From NCBI GenBank assembly GCA_014379665.1, contig JACMLK010000357.1, positions 1 through 6,112 on the forward strand: DNA of 6,112 nt, read 5' to 3'. Shown in pieces: positions 1-6,112 of the stretch. The position numbers and the translations under genes were made by a program. Origin of the DNA: Saprospiraceae bacterium (GTDB lineage: Bacteria; Bacteroidota; Bacteroidia; Chitinophagales; Saprospiraceae). The notes beneath the pieces are model-generated. The model was not told the origin of the DNA and searched no databases. It saw nothing but the letters and a program-made list of their open reading frames with translations. Positions within the stretch are counted from its first letter, which is position 1. Each line of letters begins with the position of its first letter.

Positions 1-1
1 C

Positions 2-1645
2 ACGGTTAAAGGTTGGGACTATCCGGAACTTTGTGCCGTATTTGAAAAGGTGACCATGAAAGTCAGGGATCTGCACATTCCTGCTGTGATACATATACAG
101 GAACTTACACAACCTCAGGGTCACTCTACATCCGGATCACACGAAAGGTATAAATCTCCCGAACGACTACTTTGGGAAAAGGACAATGACTGTATCAAAA
201 GAATGGCCGAATGGATCATAGAAAATGAAATAGCATCGGCAGAAGAAGTAGAAACATTAAAAGTGAAGGCGGCTGAATTTTCCAGACAAGCCAAAGACAA
301 CGCCTGGAAAATATACAATGACGGGGTAAAAAAATACACCGACCAACTAACAGCAATCTATGCAGCCATAGCCGTTAGTGCAAAAACAGAAGCGATCTTG
401 CATCTCGAAAAGGAACTGAACAACGCCTTGAACCCTGCTTTTTGTGAAGTGGTGGCTAATGCCCGAAGACTTCATATGCAACTTATGAGATTTGGTAAAG
501 TACAAAATGAGACCCTTGAAAATTTCATTAACCATGCTATGACCACTGCCGACAGAAGATACCACACCCATCTGCACAGCGAAAATAAGTATGCCGCACT
601 CAACATTCCTGTGGTCAACCCAAAATACGGTCTGAATCCGGAATCATTAAATGGTTATCAGATACTTAACAGTTATTTTGATCAGATACTGGAAAAAAGA
701 CCGGAAATACTTGCTTTCGGAGAAGATGTAGGTCATATAGGTGATGTCAATCAGGGGTTTGCCGGTCTGCAGATTAAACATGGAAAAGAACGGGTATTTG
801 ATACCGGTATCAGAGAGTGGACTATCATGGGTCAGGCCCTCGGTGGGTCAATGAGGGGATTGCGTCCTATTGCAGAAATTCAGTACCTTGATTATATGGC
901 GTATGCATTTTCTCTGCTGTCTGATGATCTTGCTACGGTAAGATATCGATCCAATGGCATTCAGAGAGCACCCGCCATCATCAGGACAAGAGGACATAGG
1001 TTGGAAGGTATCTGGCACGCGGGGTCCCCCATGGGTATGATACTTACCTCCATGCAGGGCATTTATCTTTGTGTTCCCCGAAATATGGTGCAGGCAGTAG
1101 GATTTTACAATACCATGCTGCTTTCTGATGACCCTGCAATCATTGTGGAGTGTCTGAACGGTTACCGCTTAAAAGAAAAACTTCCTGAAAATCTTTTAGA
1201 GTTTACTCTACCGCTTGGTAAACCTGACATATTGCAGGAGGGAACAGATATCACTCTGGTGACCTACGGATCATGCGTAAGAGAAGCACAGAAAGGGATT
1301 GATCTGCTCAAGGGATTTGATGTATCAGTGGAACTGATTGACGCACAGACATTAATGCCATTCGACCTCGAAGGAGTGATTGTCAATTCCTTAAAAAAAA
1401 CCAGCCGTATCATATTCATGGATGAAGACATACCCGGTGGTGCGACAGCATATATGATGCGCGAAGTACTTGAAAAGTGGAACGGATACAAATACCTCGA
1501 TTCGAAACCGGTCACGCTGACTGCAGCAGCCCACAGAACACCTTTTGGTTCAGATGGGGATTATTTCAGCAAACCGAACCCGGAAGATGTATTTGATGCG
1601 GTTATTGCCTTGATGAAAGAATCGTATCCAAACCGATTCCCCTGA
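2..1645 (+). CDS. Fused 2-oxoacid dehydrogenase E1 (alpha/beta), 5'-truncated by window edge
   Basis: Thiamine-diphosphate E1 component of a 2-oxoacid dehydrogenase complex (branched-chain or pyruvate type), which decarboxylates a 2-oxoacid and passes the acyl group to a lipoyl E2 in the cytoplasm. The frame is open from base 2, so the ATG at 50 is internal; 547 residues are visible. Visible residues 1-50 are the end of an E1-alpha domain, closing with GHSTSGSHERY (40-50). A charged, helical linker follows to about residue 210. The E1-beta part then shows FGEDVG (239-244), DTGIRE with the expected ThDP-activating Glu (272), RPIAEIQYLD, and GIWHAGSPMG, where His339 matches the His of the usual HHSQS motif. 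A transketolase C-terminal domain fills about 412-541. The fold assignment is secure. The substrate is not: the lipoyl E2 and E3 genes are not in view. The stop touches the stop of the convergent next gene. Confidence 0.93.
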   Translation, partial: TVKGWDYPELCAVFEKVTMKVRDLHIPAVIHIQELTQPQGHSTSGSHERYKSPERLLWEKDNDCIKRMAEWIIENEIASAEEVETLKVKAAEFSRQAKDNAWKIYNDGVKKYTDQLTAIYAAIAVSAKTEAILHLEKELNNALNPAFCEVVANARRLHMQLMRFGKVQNETLENFINHAMTTADRRYHTHLHSENKYAALNIPVVNPKYGLNPESLNGYQILNSYFDQILEKRPEILAFGEDVGHIGDVNQGFAGLQIKHGKERVFDTGIREWTIMGQALGGSMRGLRPIAEIQYLDYMAYAFSLLSDDLATVRYRSNGIQRAPAIIRTRGHRLEGIWHAGSPMGMILTSMQGIYLCVPRNMVQAVGFYNTMLLSDDPAIIVECLNGYRLKEKLPENLLEFTLPLGKPDILQEGTDITLVTYGSCVREAQKGIDLLKGFDVSVELIDAQTLMPFDLEGVIVNSLKKTSRIIFMDEDIPGGATAYMMREVLEKWNGYKYLDSKPVTLTAAAHRTPFGSDGDYFSKPNPEDVFDAVIALMKESYPNRFP

Positions 1646-1648
1646 TCA
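1643..1648. other. Abutting convergent stop codons (TGA|TCA)
   Basis: The + strand E1 gene ends in TGA at 1643-1645 and the - strand barrel gene ends in TGA read from 1648 to 1646. Together they form the palindrome TGATCA, inside the 8-base palindrome CTGATCAG (1642-1649). There are no intergenic bases, so any transcription terminator for either gene must lie inside the other gene. Confidence 0.9.
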
Positions 1649-3055
1649 GAAAAAAGCATAATTAAAAGAAAGGTTGCCAAATAAACTGAATTGGTTTCCA
1701 TGAATGAAAACATTAGTATTTAATGGATTCCTCAATTCCTGTAATTCTGTAATAAAATTTGCGTTAAACGGATACCTACGTATAACATTCACAAAATCAT
1801 CTTTCGCTCTAGAAAAACCTGTGCCCAAAAAGGTGGTTATCCTGGCTCTGTTATTTATAAAATAATTTGCTGATAGTTTAACATTGAGGTTAAGTGCCTG
1901 ATCTTTAAATTCAAGTAGATAATAATCCAGAGAAGGTTCTATACTATATGTTGTCCTTGAGTTAGGATTATAAGAATATCTGTAGCCTGCAAACAGATTG
2001 GATACAAAATGATACTCAATATATTGAATATCCTGATAATTTTGTATAAACGATAAGGTTACGTCAGATTGGCTATATTGATTCTTAGCTTTTGAATTAT
2101 AATACTCGGCCTGAATACCTATTCCTAGGTTGGTGTTGTCAAGGCCGTTTTGATTATTATACTTATTCCAGGTGTAATCAACCCAGGGAATGAGCCCTAA
2201 TGAAATTCTTTTACCATGACTCCTTGTATTCAAAAATGCACTTTGCCAGTTATCATTCATAACAGTAAAGCTCTTAATATTCTGTGGAATGCCATTTTTC
2301 TCCAGCCACCCTGCAATTTCAGTCAGTCGAAAAACCCTGGCTTTTCTGAAATCAAAAACCCTCTGATTGCGAACAAAACTCATCAGTTGTGCCAACTCAA
2401 ACAATTTTTCTTCCGAAAGTCGTTCAACTATGAGTCCTGCTTCCATTAAATCATCCATGAGAAACTGAGCAAGAAAAACATCATCCATGGGTTCTATCCT
2501 GCCAAATCCAAATTTAAATGGTATGGTGGTATTTAATTCCAAACTTTGTTGATAGTAGTCATTGATGTCAGATTTGTAAAAATTATCGGAGAAATATACC
2601 CCTACATTATAATCCATTTCAATAAAACTATTTCCAACACCAAGAAATTCAATACCATTATTGGAGTACTTTCGCCAAACCATTTCTTTAATCAATTCAA
2701 TGTTCAGATTTCTTTCTTTAATCTCTTTCTCCTGGTTTTGAAGTATGAAAGATGGATTTTTATCATAATACAAAGTGTGATTCAGGTTGAATCTATCTAA
2801 CTTTTGATTTTCCTTGTCATTTATAAAACGAAAATAGTTTCCATAGATTGAATAATTCAAACTACCTGAATTGTAACCATAGTTGGAGTTTTTATTTGTT
2901 ATTGCGCTACCATATAGATAGGCTGCTCCGTTCAAACCCTTCACTTTCACTTCCGGAAATCTGAATTTTGAATAATCATAGCTTTGTCCGTAAACATTAA
3001 ACCAAACAACGCATGTAATACAGGACATAAGCAATTGATTTAAACTTTTATTCAT
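1646..3055 (-). CDS. Uncharacterised secreted protein, probable outer-membrane beta-barrel
   Basis: I do not recognise a named family. The 469-residue product begins with a signal peptide: MNKS, a hydrophobic stretch at about 8-22, and a likely cleavage at VYG|QS (23/24). Most of the rest alternates polar and aromatic residues (many Tyr, Phe, Asn) in short strand-like segments and ends in SFNYAFF, a terminal aromatic typical of outer-membrane barrels. A different segment sits in the middle: after GRIEPMDD (185-192), residues 190-255 look helical and charged, and the strand-like pattern resumes at about 262. The Met at 3055 was chosen because it places the signal peptide at the N-terminus; the same frame runs open to 3151 but adds only a non-hydrophobic, poorly starting extension. 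The gene is AT-rich: two 60-base samples (1981-2040, 2701-2760) are 18/60 G+C each, against 28/60 at 3481-3540. Its role is unknown; barrel topology is inferred from composition. Confidence 0.82.
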   Translation of the reverse strand: MNKSLNQLLMSCITCVVWFNVYGQSYDYSKFRFPEVKVKGLNGAAYLYGSAITNKNSNYGYNSGSLNYSIYGNYFRFINDKENQKLDRFNLNHTLYYDKNPSFILQNQEKEIKERNLNIELIKEMVWRKYSNNGIEFLGVGNSFIEMDYNVGVYFSDNFYKSDINDYYQQSLELNTTIPFKFGFGRIEPMDDVFLAQFLMDDLMEAGLIVERLSEEKLFELAQLMSFVRNQRVFDFRKARVFRLTEIAGWLEKNGIPQNIKSFTVMNDNWQSAFLNTRSHGKRISLGLIPWVDYTWNKYNNQNGLDNTNLGIGIQAEYYNSKAKNQYSQSDVTLSFIQNYQDIQYIEYHFVSNLFAGYRYSYNPNSRTTYSIEPSLDYYLLEFKDQALNLNVKLSANYFINNRARITTFLGTGFSRAKDDFVNVIRRYPFNANFITELQELRNPLNTNVFIHGNQFSLFGNLSFNYAFF

Positions 3056-3148
3056 GGGAGTTTTTAATTTTATTAGTATATTTTTACTTTGACAAAACGA
3101 ACACATTACTTCTTGTAATAAGAAAGTTATATCATTCCTACTTATAAG

Positions 3149-3156
3149 CAAACTTA
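3149..3156 (-). promoter_or_regulatory. Candidate -7 promoter element (TAAGTTTG) for the barrel gene
   Basis: Read on the - strand this is TAAGTTTG, an exact match to the Bacteroidota -7 consensus TAnnTTTG. It would start transcription near 3142 and give a leader of roughly 85-90 bases before the ATG at 3055. No TTG-type -33 element is seen at the expected distance upstream, so the call rests on one short motif in AT-rich DNA. Confidence 0.3.
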
Positions 3157-3234
3157 GAAATTTTTTGTAATCTTTTACTCATGTCGGAGATTTTTTTAAT
3201 TTATTGAGGAATTAAACAAAATGATTCACAAGGA

Positions 3235-3265
3235 TGGTCATTTATTGCTATTGGGTAGATGACCA
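3235..3265. repeat. Inverted repeat with 7-base perfect arms
   Basis: TGGTCAT (3235-3241) is mirrored by ATGACCA (3259-3265) across a 17-base spacer. As + strand RNA the stem could extend inwards by five more pairs, three of them G-U, leaving a 7-base loop. It lies about 110 bases upstream of the candidate aldolase promoter element, so it could be a regulator-binding dyad. It is not followed by a clear T run, which argues against an intrinsic terminator. It may also be chance. Confidence 0.35.
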
Positions 3266-3376
3266 GTTTAATTCCCAAAAGGTATAAAATCTGCGGCTGT
3301 TTTATTCCAAAAATCAAATTATCATAGATTACATTATAAGTCATTTAATGATAATAAGTATAAATAATTTATTCCG

Positions 3377-3384
3377 TATGTTTG
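3377..3384 (+). promoter_or_regulatory. Candidate -7 promoter element (TATGTTTG) for the PLP-enzyme pair
   Basis: An exact match to TAnnTTTG, 19 bases before the aldolase ATG at 3404. Transcription would begin near 3389-3391, giving a short leader of about 13-15 bases, which suits a phylum that rarely uses Shine-Dalgarno pairing. No good TTG-type -33 element is visible at the usual spacing; the DNA there is simply AT-rich. The position next to the start makes this the stronger of the two promoter candidates. Confidence 0.42.
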
Positions 3385-3403
3385 CCGTTACTAATATCAT
3401 ATC

Positions 3404-4420
3404 ATGATCAACCTCATCAGTGACACGGTGACAAAACCGACTCCGGGCATGCTGGCATATATGATGCGTGCTGAAACCGGCGATGATGTATTTGGCGAAG
3501 ATCCTTCTGTTAATGCACTTCAGGAGCGTGTGGCAGACATGTTCGGCAAAGAAGCTGCTTTGTTCTGTCCTTCCGGAACGATGACCAATCAGATAGCCAT
3601 CAAAGTGAATACCAAACCGCTCGATGAGATCATCTGTGATGTGGATTCTCATGTATATCAGTCGGAGACCGGAGGTTATGCCTTCAATAGCGGAGTGGCC
3701 ATCAACCTCATTCAGGGCACAAATGGCAAAATAACTGCCGGTCAGGTGTCAACCTCTATCAAACCCGGTTTTGACTGGCAACCGTTATCCAAGTTGGTAG
3801 TCATTGAAAATACCAACAACAAAGGAGGTGGAAGCTATTACACTTTAGACGAAATCATACCCATTGCTTCACTATGCCGGCAAAAAGGTCTGCGTATGCA
3901 TCTGGATGGTGCCAGATTATTTAATGCGCTTGCAGAAACCCATGAAGACACTAAAACATGGGGTTCATATTTTGACACCATTTCTGTCTGCATGTCCAAA
4001 GGTCTCGGAGCACCTGTAGGATCATTGCTCATCGGAGAGAAAGACCTTATCAGGGAAGCCAGGCGGTTTCGCAAAGTGATGGGTGGTGGAATGAGGCAGG
4101 CCGGATATCTGGCCGCAGCAGCTGACTATGCGCTCGATCATCATATGGTGAGATTAAAAGATGATAATGACAGGGCAAAACAGATAGGCGAAATTCTACA
4201 TACCATGCCTTATGTAAAGTACCTGAAACCGGTACAGACCAATATCGTTATCTTTCAGCTTCAGGATAATATAAAAGACGATGACTTTCTGGTCTTGTTA
4301 AAAACAAAAGGAATTCTGGCCGCACCATTCGGCGAGAATACGATCAGGTTTGTGCTTCATTTGGATATCACAGAAGATATGATGTTCAGCATTTGCGACA
4401 CTTTGCCCAAATTAGTTTAA
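3404..4420 (+). CDS. Low-specificity L-threonine aldolase (PLP enzyme)
   Basis: A PLP-dependent, fold type I cytoplasmic enzyme that cleaves L-threonine or L-allo-threonine to glycine and acetaldehyde, usually tolerating other beta-hydroxy amino acids. The 338 residues are the family's normal length, and the start gives the typical MINLISDTVTKP N-terminus. Visible hallmarks are GDDVFGEDPSVNALQ (26-40), the phosphate-binding SGTMTNQ (57-63), His83 in DSHVYQSETGG (the ring-stacking His position), Asp168 and Arg171 in HLDGARLFNA, the Schiff-base Lys199 in SKGLGAPVGS, and Arg315 near the C-terminus in the carboxylate-binding position. The ENTNN segment (135-139) replaces the ENTHN of some relatives. 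It ends in tandem in-frame stops TAA TAA (4418-4423) and is followed after 7 bases by another PLP enzyme, so the two are probably one transcript. Exact stereopreference cannot be read from sequence. ltaE or ltaA would be plausible symbols, but specificity is unproven. Confidence 0.93.
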   Translation: MINLISDTVTKPTPGMLAYMMRAETGDDVFGEDPSVNALQERVADMFGKEAALFCPSGTMTNQIAIKVNTKPLDEIICDVDSHVYQSETGGYAFNSGVAINLIQGTNGKITAGQVSTSIKPGFDWQPLSKLVVIENTNNKGGGSYYTLDEIIPIASLCRQKGLRMHLDGARLFNALAETHEDTKTWGSYFDTISVCMSKGLGAPVGSLLIGEKDLIREARRFRKVMGGGMRQAGYLAAAADYALDHHMVRLKDDNDRAKQIGEILHTMPYVKYLKPVQTNIVIFQLQDNIKDDDFLVLLKTKGILAAPFGENTIRFVLHLDITEDMMFSICDTLPKLV

Positions 4421-4427
4421 TAAGCAT

Positions 4428-5597
4428 ATGATTAATATAAAAAAAGTAAGACAGGATACCCCGGGTTGTCAAGATCAGATTTTTCTCAACAGTGCCGGTG
4501 CATCGTTGGTTCCTTCTGTGGTGACTGATGTGATGAAAGCATACCTTGACAGAGAAGCACAACTCGGAGGATATCAGACCGCACCATTTTATCAGGAAGA
4601 AATCAATGCATTTTACGAACAGACCGCCGTCCTTTTGAACTGTAAGCCTGAAAATATAGCATTCACTTATAATGCCACAGACGCTTATTCCAAGGCGCTT
4701 TCATCCATATATTTCATGCCTGGAGATTATATTCTGACGACTGATGACGATTATATCTCTAATCATATCGCCTTTCTTTCATTACAAAAAGAACACGGTA
4801 TAGAAATTTTACGAATCAATAATTTACCAAACGCTGATCTGGACTTACAGGATGCGGAGGAAAAAATCGTCAGATTCAGACCAAAACTAGTAGCTGTCAC
4901 CCATATCCCTACCAATTCAGGCAAAATACAGGCAGTGGAAGACATCGGTAATCTTTGTGAAAAACATGAAGTGTGGTATCTTGTGGATGCCTGTCAGTCT
5001 GTAGGTCAGATCGTCGTGGATGTCCGGAAAATAAAATGTGATTTCCTGAGTGCCACGGGTCGCAAATTTTTGCGTGGACCTCGAGGTACCGGTTTTTTAT
5101 ACGTGTCGGATAAAGCACTTAAATCAGGATTGGAACCTCTTATGATAGACATGCGGGGAGCAGTCTGGTCCGATGAAAACGCTTATACCCCGGTAGAAAC
5201 TGCCAAAAGATTCGAACAATGGGAAATATCCTATGCCTGTCTGATCGGTCTCGGTGAAGCAGTCAGATACGCCAATCATATCGGAATGGATCAAATCGCT
5301 TCTTACAATCACAATCTCTCCATATTGCTAAAACAACAACTGAAAAATATCTCCGGAATCACCATAACCGAAAATGGGAGCAAGAGCAGCAGCATTGTGA
5401 CTTTTACTTCACACGTAAAGCCATTGGAATATTTCACCACAAAACTGGATAGGGCAAAAATCAGGTACAGCATCGGATACCGGCATTTTGCCCTTATTGA
5501 CTTCAACAAAAAAAACGTGGACTGGGTGATTAGATTTTCACCCCATTATTTTAACACGGAAAAGGAGATATCAGAAGCAGTACAAAGTCTTATCTAA
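4428..5597 (+). CDS. Class V aminotransferase-fold PLP enzyme, substrate unknown
   Basis: A 389-residue fold type I PLP enzyme of the aminotransferase class V superfamily, which includes cysteine desulfurases, isopenicillin N epimerase-like proteins and the ergothioneine C-S lyase EgtE. Visible marks in order: FLNSAGASLVP (19-29) at the N-terminus, FTYNATDAYSKAL (79-91) near the cofactor phosphate, THIPTNSG (158-165), the PLP-ring Asp187 in VDACQSVGQ followed by Gln190, the Schiff-base Lys213 in ATGRKFLRGPRGTGFLYV, and the substrate-carboxylate Arg369 in IRFSPHYFN. The RKFLRGPRG form is more like epimerase/EgtE-type members than like housekeeping IscS/SufS; I also see no mobile-Cys loop of the desulfurase kind. 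No ergothioneine gene lies in the window, so EgtE is not supported. The gene starts 7 bases after the aldolase stop, without a Shine-Dalgarno site, suggesting co-transcription. Family is firm, reaction unknown. Confidence 0.9.
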   Translation: MINIKKVRQDTPGCQDQIFLNSAGASLVPSVVTDVMKAYLDREAQLGGYQTAPFYQEEINAFYEQTAVLLNCKPENIAFTYNATDAYSKALSSIYFMPGDYILTTDDDYISNHIAFLSLQKEHGIEILRINNLPNADLDLQDAEEKIVRFRPKLVAVTHIPTNSGKIQAVEDIGNLCEKHEVWYLVDACQSVGQIVVDVRKIKCDFLSATGRKFLRGPRGTGFLYVSDKALKSGLEPLMIDMRGAVWSDENAYTPVETAKRFEQWEISYACLIGLGEAVRYANHIGMDQIASYNHNLSILLKQQLKNISGITITENGSKSSSIVTFTSHVKPLEYFTTKLDRAKIRYSIGYRHFALIDFNKKNVDWVIRFSPHYFNTEKEISEAVQSLI

Positions 5598-5599
5598 AC

Positions 5600-5622
5600 A
5601 GTTATCAGAAAATCTGGTTACT
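5600..5622. terminator. Possible bidirectional hairpin between convergent genes
   Basis: Between the stops at 5597 (+) and 5628 (-), bases 5600-5622 can fold into a 10-position stem closing an AAA loop (5610-5612), with one T-T mismatch and one G-T pair; the core is CAGA/TCTG. Neither side is followed by a strong T run (the - strand continues TGTTTAGAT), so it is weak as an intrinsic terminator. Position is the main argument. Confidence 0.35.
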
Positions 5623-5627
5623 ATGCA

Positions 5628-6112
5628 TTACATTCTTTCGATGATCATGGCACTGGCACCACCACCCCCATTACAGATAGCCGCCATCCCATATTTCGCT
5701 CCTTTCTGGTGAAGCACATGAGTTAAGGTAGTCACAATCCTGGCACCCGAACAACCCAATGGATGTCCGATGGACACAGCACCACCGTTTATATTGACTT
5801 TATCCTGTGACAAACCAAAATGTTGGATAAAGGCCAGTGCTACCACTGCGAACGCTTCATTTACTTCAAAAAAGTCGATATCATCTATGGTAAGACCAGC
5901 TAATTTCAGCGCTTTTTCAGCGGCTATAGCCGGGGCTGTAGTGAACCATTCCGGCGCATGTGCTCCATCTGCATAAGCTATAATCCTGGCCAACGGTCTT
6001 AAATTTTCTCTGTTTACTGTGGCTTCTCCCGCAAGCACGAGTGCTGAAGCGCCGTCATTTATGGTGGAAGCATTGGCAGCGGTCACAGTACCTTCTTTTG
6101 TGAATACAGGTC
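5628..6112 (-). CDS. Thiolase (acetyl-CoA acetyltransferase family), 5'-truncated by window edge
   Basis: The C-terminal 160 residues of a thiolase, which either cleaves 3-ketoacyl-CoA with CoA or condenses two acetyl-CoA. The frame stays open to base 6112, so the gene enters from the right. Numbering the visible part from the Pro codon at 6110: [18 protein letters not shown] (5-22), the family's Asn-containing NEAF (84-87), the catalytic His116 in [17 protein letters not shown], and the second catalytic Cys146 in [14 protein letters not shown]. Thiolases are usually about 390 residues, so roughly 230 are missing, including the acyl-accepting Cys. All visible active-site motifs are intact. 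Biosynthetic versus degradative type (atoB/phaA-like versus fadA-like) cannot be decided here; no beta-oxidation partner is in view. It converges on the class V enzyme gene with a 30-base gap. Confidence 0.95.
   Translation of the reverse strand, partial: PVFTKEGTVTAANASTINDGASALVLAGEATVNRENLRPLARIIAYADGAHAPEWFTTAPAIAAEKALKLAGLTIDDIDFFEVNEAFAVVALAFIQHFGLSQDKVNINGGAVSIGHPLGCSGARIVTTLTHVLHQKGAKYGMAAICNGGGGASAMIIERM

Larger units (their letters stand above)
3056..3403. other. Divergent intergenic region, about 350 bases, no gene seen
   Basis: This AT-rich gap separates the starts of the barrel gene (-) and the threonine aldolase gene (+). It holds two exact TAnnTTTG motifs, one facing each gene, and one inverted repeat (3235-3265), listed separately. 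The only ATG-started frames I found on the + strand are very short (8 codons from 3181, 13 codons from 3221) and have no coding character. No tRNA, riboswitch-like fold or direct repeat was recognised by eye. Confidence 0.7.

Noticed and set aside
50..52. ATG at 50 as the true start of the E1 gene
   Set aside because: The frame is open from base 2 and the residues before this Met (GWDYPELCAVFEKV) continue the E1-alpha domain, so the Met is internal and the gene begins outside the window.
1678..1696. CCAA/TTGG small inverted repeat just past the E1 stop as a terminator
   Set aside because: Only four pairs with a long loop, lying in the coding sequence of the convergent gene; likely chance.
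2216..2449. Open frame on the + strand inside the barrel gene
   Set aside because: It is antisense to a convincing secreted protein, has no recognisable domain and no promoter motif in front; it is a by-product of the opposite frame.
3020..3031. Lipobox-like LMSC near the N-terminus of the barrel protein
   Set aside because: The Cys lies inside the hydrophobic core with more hydrophobic residues after it (ITCVVWFNV), and a standard signal peptidase I site follows at VYG|QS, so a lipoprotein is unlikely.
3056..3151. N-terminal extension of the barrel gene to 3151 (or to the ATG at 3106)
   Set aside because: The frame at 3151 would need a TTG start, the extension overlaps the candidate promoter motif, and it would bury the signal peptide that begins cleanly at the Met at 3055.
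3341..3652. Open frame on the - strand overlapping the start of the threonine aldolase gene
   Set aside because: Most of it is the complement of strongly conserved aldolase sequence, and its product resembles no family I know.
4428..5597. Reading the class V enzyme as cysteine desulfurase or EgtE
   Set aside because: No desulfurase-type mobile-Cys loop was recognised and no iron-sulfur or ergothioneine gene is nearby; only the wider superfamily is supported.
5770..5976. Open frame on the + strand inside the thiolase gene
   Set aside because: It lies opposite the catalytic part of the thiolase, whose motifs are intact; no independent coding evidence.

Overview
The window looks like ordinary chromosome from a Bacteroidota bacterium, perhaps a Saprospiria or Sphingobacteria-type lineage. 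The grounds are: no Shine-Dalgarno-like sites before the starts, AT-rich leaders, two exact TAnnTTTG (-7 type) promoter motifs in the one large intergenic gap, a fused alpha/beta 2-oxoacid dehydrogenase E1 of a kind common in that phylum, and a secreted barrel-like protein with a typical short signal peptide ending in G|Q. The lineage is an inference from style, not from a marker gene.

Layout from left to right. Bases 2-1645 (+) hold the C-terminal part of a fused thiamine-diphosphate-dependent 2-oxoacid dehydrogenase E1; its start is off the left edge. Bases 1646-3055 (-) hold an uncharacterised secreted, probably outer-membrane beta-barrel protein, clearly AT-richer than its neighbours. These two genes converge with stop codons that touch (TGA|TCA). 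Bases 3056-3403 form a divergent intergenic region with a candidate promoter for each flanking gene and one inverted repeat. Bases 3404-4420 and 4428-5597 (+) form a tight two-gene unit of PLP enzymes: a low-specificity threonine aldolase, then a class V aminotransferase-fold enzyme of unknown substrate. After a 30-base gap with a small hairpin, bases 5628-6112 (-) hold the C-terminal part of a thiolase that runs off the right edge.

Functionally, the two edge genes belong to acyl-CoA metabolism (oxidative decarboxylation of 2-oxoacids to acyl-CoA; thiolysis or condensation of acyl-CoA). The central pair belongs to amino-acid metabolism (hydroxy-amino-acid cleavage plus a second PLP reaction). 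The barrel protein has no visible link to either. I see no mobile element, CRISPR array, RNA gene, phage gene or defence-like cassette. I did not find evidence of a previously undescribed system; the least explained items are the barrel protein with a helical insert and the unknown substrate of the class V enzyme.
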